DNA from: JBHEBG01 sp046557915
Lineage (GTDB): Bacteria; Bacteroidota; Bacteroidia; Flavobacteriales; Flavobacteriaceae
Length of the DNA: 64,000 nt
Reading direction: 5' to 3'
NCBI RefSeq assembly: GCF_046557915.1
Contig: NZ_JBHEBG010000001.1
Span: 1,837,657-1,901,656, forward strand
Part shown: piece by piece, positions 59,661 to 64,000 of the stretch
Layout: each line of letters starts with the position of its first letter
How positions within the stretch are numbered: position 1 is the stretch's first letter
Program-made: the position numbers and the translations under genes
Notes under the pieces: generated by a model
What the model was told of the DNA's origin: nothing
Databases searched by the model: none
What the model saw: the letters and a program-made list of their open reading frames with translations, nothing else

Positions 59661-61955
59661 TTAAAGGTCTAATATGATGAACATGAATTCTGAGTTGAAT
59701 CTACTCCTGTTTGTTCCTCCATTATCATTGTCTCCTATGATTACTTCAAAGCTAGAGGAAGTTTGACTGTTGTATGATATACCAGGATCATCATTGCCGG
59801 CACCACCGCGTCCTGGCTGTGTAAGTTGAATGATGTAGTTGGCGTCTGATACCAAACCGGCAGGAAGATTGACTCTATAACGTCCGTTTCCAGAAAGTTT
59901 TGTTACCGTAATACCCGTGGTTGCCCTGGTTACACTTCCATTAGAAGCTATTTTTCCAAAGGCTTTGATTGGACTTTCATAAAAGGCTCCTCCATTAGCA
60001 CCTGAGGAAATACTGTTGTTAGCTTCCGCACCTACCACATTTGCTGTTTGTGGAGTGGTTTCCTCGTTGGTATATGTAATTTGTCCGCTTCCGGTATCTT
60101 GGGTCAGGTTGGTTGTAATATTGGTAGCAGGATCACCCTGATCACCTTTAACTCCCTGTGGCCCTTCGGGTCCTATTGGCCCCTGCGGTCCCTCTGGTCC
60201 TGTTGCGCCCGTTGCTCCCGGGTCACCTTGTGGTCCCTGCNNNNNNNNNNNNNNNNNNNNNNNNNNNNNNNNNNNNNNNNNNNNNNNNNNNNNNNNNNNN
60301 NNNNNNNNNNNNNNNNNNNNNNNNNNNNNNNNNNNTCCTTGAGGTCCCTGCGGTCCTTCGGGTCCTGTTGCACCTGTAGCTCCCGGGTCACCTTGAGGTC
60401 CCTGTGGCCCTTCGGGTCCTGTTGCACCTGTTGCGCCTGTAGCTCCCGGGTCACCCTGGGGTCCTTCCGGTCCTGTTGCGCCCGTTGCTCCCGGGTCACC
60501 CTGTGGTCCCTGCGGTCCCTCGGGTCCTGTTGCGCCCGTTGCTCCCGGGTCACCTTGTGGTCCCTGTGGCCCTTCGGGTCCTGTTGCACCTGTTGCTCCC
60601 GGGTCACCTTGAGGTCCCTGCGGTCCTTCTGGTCCTGTTGCACCCGTTGCTCCCGGGTCACCCTGAGGTCCTTGCGGCCCTTCGGGTCCTGTTGCACCTG
60701 TAGCTCCCGGGTCACCTTGAGGTCCCTGCGGTCCTTCTGGTCCTGTTGCACCTGTAGCTCCCGGGTCACCTTGTGGTCCCTGTGGCCCTTCCGGTCCTGT
60801 TGCACCCGTTGCGCCTGTAGCTCCCGGGTCACCTTGTGGTCCCTGCGGTCCTTCTGGTCCTGTTGCGCCTGTAGCTCCCGGGTCACCTTGAGGTCCCTGC
60901 GGTCCCTCTGGTCCTGTTGCACCTGTAGCTCCCGGGTCACCTTGAGGTCCCTGCGGTCCTTCGGGTCCTGTTGCACCCGTTGCTCCCGGGTCACCCTGCG
61001 GTCCTTCCGGTCCTGTTGCACCTGTAGCTCCCGGGTCACCTTTAACTCCCTGTGGTCCCTCGGGTCCTGTTGCGCCCGTTGCTCCCGGGTCACCCTGTGG
61101 TCCTTCTGGTCCTGTTGCGCCTGTAGCTCCTGGGTCACCCTGTGGTCCTTCTGGTCCTGTTGCGCCCGTTGCTCCCGGGTCACCTTGAGGTCCCTGCGGT
61201 CCTTCGGGTCCTGTTGCACCTGTAGCTCCCGGGTCACCTTGAGGTCCCTGTGGCCCTTCGGGTCCTGTTGCACCTGTTGCGCCTGTAGCTCCCGGGTCAC
61301 CTTTAACTCCCTGTGGTCCTTCGGGTCCTATTGGCCCCTGCGGTCCCTCTGGTCCTGTTGCGCCCGTTGCTCCCGGGTCACCTTGTGGTCCCTGTGGTCC
61401 CTGTGGTCCCTCGGGTCCTGTTGCACCTGTTGCTCCCGGGTCACCCTGAGGTCCCTGCGGTCCTTCTGGTCCTGTTGCACCCGTTGCTCCCGGGTCACCT
61501 TGAGGTCCCTGTGGCCCTTCGGGTCCTGTTGCGCCCGTTGCTCCCGGGTCACCTTGAGGTCCCTGTGGCCCTTCAGGTCCTGTTAAATCAGGAGAAGTAA
61601 AAGATGAACCGTCGCTATAATTTATTGTAAAACAACCATCGCGATTATCTACAAATGAAAAAGTACCAGAACTACCAGATACAGAGCCGTCGCATAAATT
61701 GTTCCACGTAACTCCGTTGAAATAAAAGACACAGGACATGTCTGTATTATATACCATGGCACCGCGCAATGGTGAAATATTTTGCATTTGCAGATTGGAT
61801 ACCCTAGTTAGTACTAAGGTCTTGGAAGTACTTTCCAATTCTACCAATGAGGCCGCATTTATACTATTGGGGTTTTCTCCTATTTTTACCTGAGCGGTAA
61901 GTTGGTTGATGCCTATAAAGAGAAGTGCCAGTAGCACTAATTTTTTAAAGTCCAT
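59661..61955 (-). CDS. Collagen-like surface protein (sequence gap inside)
   Basis: 764 codons including 32 undetermined ones. A signal peptide (about 1-21) and an N-terminal domain (to about 124) precede a collagen-like Gly-X-Y region at about 125-609, built of an 18-residue unit (GPQGDPGATGATGPEGPQ) repeated more than twenty times with a few insertions (GVK, GPI). The C-terminal domain (about 610-764) ends with a fold (666-764) that also occurs in the protein at 63443. The frame is kept across the 95 N, but the true repeat number there is unknown. First gene of the operon that includes 58528 and 57366. Confidence 0.88.
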   Translation of the reverse strand: MDFKKLVLLALLFIGINQLTAQVKIGENPNSINAASLVELESTSKTLVLTRVSNLQMQNISPLRGAMVYNTDMSCVFYFNGVTWNNLCDGSVSGSSGTFSFVDNRDGCFTINYSDGSSFTSPDLTGPEGPQGPQGDPGATGATGPEGPQGPQGDPGATGATGPEGPQGPQGDPGATGATGPEGPQGPQGPQGDPGATGATGPEGPQGPIGPEGPQGVKGDPGATGATGATGPEGPQGPQGDPGATGATGPEGPQGPQGDPGATGATGPEGPQGDPGATGATGPEGPQGDPGATGATGPEGPQGVKGDPGATGATGPEGPQGDPGATGATGPEGPQGPQGDPGATGATGPEGPQGPQGDPGATGATGPEGPQGPQGDPGATGATGATGPEGPQGPQGDPGATGATGPEGPQGPQGDPGATGATGPEGPQGPQGDPGATGATGPEGPQGPQGDPGATGATGPEGPQGPQGDPGATGATGPEGPQGPQGDPGATGATGPEGPQGDPGATGATGATGPEGPQGPQGDPGATGATGPEGPQGPQGXXXXXXXXXXXXXXXXXXXXXXXXXXXXXXXXQGPQGDPGATGATGPEGPQGPIGPEGPQGVKGDQGDPATNITTNLTQDTGSGQITYTNEETTPQTANVVGAEANNSISSGANGGAFYESPIKAFGKIASNGSVTRATTGITVTKLSGNGRYRVNLPAGLVSDANYIIQLTQPGRGGAGNDDPGISYNSQTSSSFEVIIGDNDNGGTNRSRFNSEFMFIILDL
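60129..61583 (-). repeat. Collagen-like tandem repeat DNA
   Basis: Degenerate 54-bp units, each coding for 18 residues of Gly-X-Y with GATGAT cores. GC-rich against an AT-rich background. Insertions of 9 or 18 bases change the phase of GPQ units but always keep triplets. The stretch includes the undetermined bases 60241-60335. Confidence 0.92.
60241..60335. other. Assembly gap (95 undetermined bases)
   Basis: A run of N inside the collagen-like repeats. 95 is not a multiple of three, yet the frame is the same on both sides because the flanking partial codons complete it. The number may be an estimate. Confidence 0.99.
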
Positions 61956-62285
61956 TTTGGTTCGATTTGAGGATCGATTAATATTGAACCCAAAGATAAA
62001 TGATGATGGGGGCCGACTTTATAAAATGTTGTGAATTGCCCTTCGTTTGTTGTGAAACGAAAGGTAAAACACTCACATCCAAAAAACCGCACCGTACACC
62101 GACCCCACTCTGGGTTTTTGTTGAAACACTATATTACATTGGGAAAACTAATAAAAGCAAGAGGGACAGGGTAATATTTGTTGCCAGAATGTAAGAAAAG
62201 TATGTAAAACCGTGTAATGCAATGGTCAGCGTTTGGCATGAGGATGCAAAACCCTTAGTAATCTAGGTTACATATAAGTCACTAA
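61956..62285. other. Intergenic region upstream of the collagen-like operon
   Basis: About 330 bases with no supported gene. It contains the operon promoter (61991-61998) near one end and the 3' end of the preceding module at the other. No clear terminator for 62286-63440 was seen. Confidence 0.7.
61991..61998 (-). promoter_or_regulatory. -7 box for the collagen-like operon
   Basis: Minus-strand TATCTTTG is a perfect match to TAnnTTTG, 35 bases before the ATG at 61955. It should drive all three genes 61955 to 57366, whose gaps are 5 and 1 bases. Confidence 0.6.
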
Positions 62286-63440
62286 CTAACGCGCCAAATA
62301 AAGGAATCCTTGAAAATTCAGTGCTAAATCATCCAGCGAAACGAGGTAGAAATACATGCCTTGAGGCAGTCCGATATCTCTTTTAATAACCCTATTATCA
62401 ATATTGGAGATGCCATTGAACTCATCGGTATAGTTTGTCATTTCAAATACGAGCAGCCCGTTACGATCATAAATACGGATACTGTTGTTCGGTGATAGTT
62501 CTATCATTTCGGGGATTACCAGAAAATCGTTTTTACCATCACCATTAGGGGTCAATAAATAGTTTTCGAGAAGTAGAATTTCTTGGGGCACGGCCAAGGT
62601 GCCAAAAGTTATTATTTCATAGTCGTCCGGCACAAAAGTTTCGGAACTTACAAAACCCTGGGTGATATCTCCGCCGATAGCAGTGTTGCCCAGGCTCAGC
62701 CATCGATTGGCCGATTTGCTATATCCAACAATAGTGATATTTTGTACATCGGGGGTAAACGCCGCCATGTTACTCCGTGCATTCCAATTGATGGTAATGG
62801 TAGAGGGAATGCTGCCTTCCAATTTCCAGAACTCCAGCGTACTTATCTCACCAATGTCCCTAATTTTTCTTGTAGTATCAAAACCATTTGGCAGTGATAT
62901 CGGGTTGTTGGCGTCTTCAAAAAAATAGGCGCACTTCGCAAATTGATTTTCAGCTTGGGAATTTAGGATCAATGGGCGTAACTGTTCTGAATCCCCAACG
63001 GGAAAAGAAAATACTTGTTTGTTGGTAATAGCCGCAAAACCATCAACTTTAGAACCGTTGGTTTCGCCTATATAGAAGGCATCCCTAAAAAAATTAAAAT
63101 ATACGTCCAATTGGTTTTTAGGGGAAATGACATCGCCAATAACGAAATTGGTGTTGTTGGTTACGGTTATTCCCGTATTTAAAAACACCCCAGCGTCATT
63201 GGCAATTTCAGTATCGTAAAAAACGGGCATAAATGCTCCAGATACGCTTACGAGAGTATTGCCATAGAATCCGGCCAACCCCAGGTTTTGATCAAAAGAA
63301 GCATCATTGATCAGATCTGTGTGGAAACCTAATTGTCCATTTTGATGGATTCTTATGTTTCCAGAATTATATAGTGCGGTTTGGGCATAGCCAATGTTGC
63401 CAATTAAAAAAAGTAACGCTATGTGGTTTAAGTATTTCAA
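62286..63440 (-). CDS. T9SS-type surface protein with CHU_C domain, paralogue B
   Basis: 384 residues using TTG at 63440, which gives a good signal peptide (KYLNHIALLFLIGNIGYAQ) and starts 2 bases after the stop of the upstream repeat gene; a longer TTG start at 63470 would overlap it. Overall similar to the protein at 57366-58526: shared GFHTDLIND, FDQNLGLAGFY, VSGAF-PVF, FYIGE, LRPL, and the C-terminal YLLTPNGDGKNDFLVI, IRIYDRNGLLVFE, PQGMYFYLVSL. It is probably exported by the T9SS and paired with the repeat protein next to it. Confidence 0.88.
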   Translation of the reverse strand: MKYLNHIALLFLIGNIGYAQTALYNSGNIRIHQNGQLGFHTDLINDASFDQNLGLAGFYGNTLVSVSGAFMPVFYDTEIANDAGVFLNTGITVTNNTNFVIGDVISPKNQLDVYFNFFRDAFYIGETNGSKVDGFAAITNKQVFSFPVGDSEQLRPLILNSQAENQFAKCAYFFEDANNPISLPNGFDTTRKIRDIGEISTLEFWKLEGSIPSTITINWNARSNMAAFTPDVQNITIVGYSKSANRWLSLGNTAIGGDITQGFVSSETFVPDDYEIITFGTLAVPQEILLLENYLLTPNGDGKNDFLVIPEMIELSPNNSIRIYDRNGLLVFEMTNYTDEFNGISNIDNRVIKRDIGLPQGMYFYLVSLDDLALNFQGFLYLAR

Positions 63441-63442
63441 AT

Positions 63443-64000
63443 TTAAAAATCGGTAACGGTAAAGTACCAAGAGGCATTTGTTGGCACATTGGCATCGTTG
63501 TAAATTAAAACATCGAACCCTGTGGTTAGTTGATTATCTACCTCTATGGAAAATCCCGGTCCAGCGTTTAGTAACGTCAATTGTATTACATAATCGGCTG
63601 TGGCATTGACAGGATTTAAGGTAACGGTATAATTGCCCGGGCTGTTCAATACAGCGGTTGCCCCATTGGTTCTAGTGCCAAGAGGTGTTGCAAGTGCATT
63701 TACCTTACCCATGGCCATTACATCGGGAATCTGCCATTGCGGGTCGCCCGCGGCATCCGTTCCCAATACCCTGTTGGCATCTGCTATTCCTGCCGTTCCT
63801 ATCTGTGTTGTGGTGACACCGTCGTCGGCTATCTGTACGCCGTTGGCGGGATCCACTTCCAGTGTGTTTCCGTCCACGTTGACCTGTAGGTCCATGGCGG
63901 CCAGTGCGGCATCGTTGGCCACGCCGGTAATCGATCCGTCGGTGGATGTTACATCGGCGCCCAGGTTGGTCCCCAGTGCTGCGGCGTCCTGCCATTGCGG
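63443..64000 (-). CDS. Repeat-stalk surface protein (N-terminus outside window)
   Basis: The frame is open to the window edge, so the start is not visible; 186 codons are present before the stop at 63443. The part nearest the edge belongs to an 86-residue repeat (258-bp period): PQWQDAAALGTNLGAD and the DPQWQ that recurs at the end of the unit. The last 89 residues (63443-63712) form a domain that resembles the C-terminus of the collagen-like protein (shared Gly-Lys start, ADYVIQLT/ANYIIQLT, TTGFDVLI/SSFEVII). The paralogue-B gene follows at 2 bases. Confidence 0.85.
   Translation of the reverse strand, partial: PQWQDAAALGTNLGADVTSTDGSITGVANDAALAAMDLQVNVDGNTLEVDPANGVQIADDGVTTTQIGTAGIADANRVLGTDAAGDPQWQIPDVMAMGKVNALATPLGTRTNGATAVLNSPGNYTVTLNPVNATADYVIQLTLLNAGPGFSIEVDNQLTTGFDVLIYNDANVPTNASWYFTVTDF
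63731..64000 (-). repeat. 258-bp tandem repeat, running off the window
   Basis: The 12-base sequence CTGCCATTGCGG occurs at 63731-63742 and again at 63989-64000, a period of 258 bases (86 codons). By manual count G+C is 74 of 120 bases at 63841-63960, while 19 of 60 at 63421-63480. One full unit lies in the window; more are expected to the right. Confidence 0.7.

Noticed and set aside
60173..61300. Second minus-strand frame of 375 codons inside the collagen region
   Set aside because: It is a frame-shifted reading of the same repeats (RVQQDPKG-type peptides) and lacks a start context.
60048..61586. Long plus-strand frame of 512 codons opposite the collagen-like gene
   Set aside because: It is the mirror of the GC-rich repeat; the peptide is a monotonous Ser/Cys/Leu/Arg repeat with no domain, while the minus-strand frame has a signal peptide and a normal C-terminal domain.
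62000..62194. 64-codon plus-strand frame upstream of the collagen-like operon
   Set aside because: It covers the operon promoter on the other strand and its product has no recognisable features.
1..64000. CRISPR array, insertion sequence, tRNA or rRNA
   Set aside because: I looked for spaced short repeats, transposase motifs, CCA-ended cloverleaf sequences and conserved rRNA parts and found none; the only tandem repeats are within coding sequence.

Overview
The window reads as a piece of chromosome from a marine Bacteroidota bacterium, most likely Flavobacteriaceae. The signs are the type IX secretion (T9SS) genes porT and plug, proteins with gliding-type C-terminal domains, a complete Na+-NQR operon with its flavin transferase, an RpoD without region 1.1, a zinc-ribbon-less AccD of the flavobacterial type, and TAnnTTTG-type -7 promoter boxes instead of clear Shine-Dalgarno sites. 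Base composition is AT-rich apart from the repeat genes at the right end. No rRNA, tRNA, CRISPR array, insertion sequence or phage gene was seen.

Regions: (1) 1-9722, minus strand: a tightly packed run of about twelve genes that I cannot match to a described system. It contains a Rieske domain fused to a thiamine-diphosphate (pyruvate-oxidase-like) enzyme, a second Rieske domain fused to a ferric-reductase-like haem membrane domain, a flavodoxin-family oxidoreductase, several small membrane or outer-membrane proteins, a K+ channel and an Na+/H+ antiporter. A Crp/Fnr-type regulator lies just upstream (10045-10707). (2) 10953-16490: cyanophycin metabolism, with synthetase cphA, divergent cyanophycinase cphB, an isoaspartyl dipeptidase, and a YpdA-like flavoprotein. 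(3) 16683-24736: housekeeping genes (CBS protein, rpe, rpoD, pnp, rpsO, a lipoprotein, accD, fbaA). (4) 24795-29563: envelope biogenesis (tamL-like Omp85 lipoprotein, a TrmH methyltransferase, porT) and menaquinone methyltransferase. (5) 29821-35868: trkA, trkH, an aminotransferase, a fatty-acid desaturase, rsmG. (6) 36291-40834: pruA, apaG, a DUF3667 membrane protein, T9SS plug. (7) 40987-48513: nqrABCDEF, a small conserved protein and apbE. (8) 48523-57140: an AraC-type membrane regulator, a TlpA-like lipoprotein, a methyltransferase, map, a thioredoxin-like protein, gpmI, an ankyrin protein, a small DUF6747-like protein and two peptidases. (9) 57366-64000: two neighbouring surface-protein modules. 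Each pairs a long repeat protein (one collagen-like, interrupted by 95 unread bases; one with 258-bp repeats running off the window) with a paralogous T9SS-type protein.

Taken together the window is strong in sodium and potassium bioenergetics (Na+-NQR, TrkAH, K+ channel, Na+/H+ antiporter), nitrogen storage as cyanophycin, and T9SS-dependent surface proteins. The two least explained parts are the Rieske/ThDP operon and the surface-stalk modules. Several genes have better starts than the longest open frame, as judged from promoter boxes and neighbouring stops. Three or four small genes (31-56 codons) are proposed from spacing and composition.
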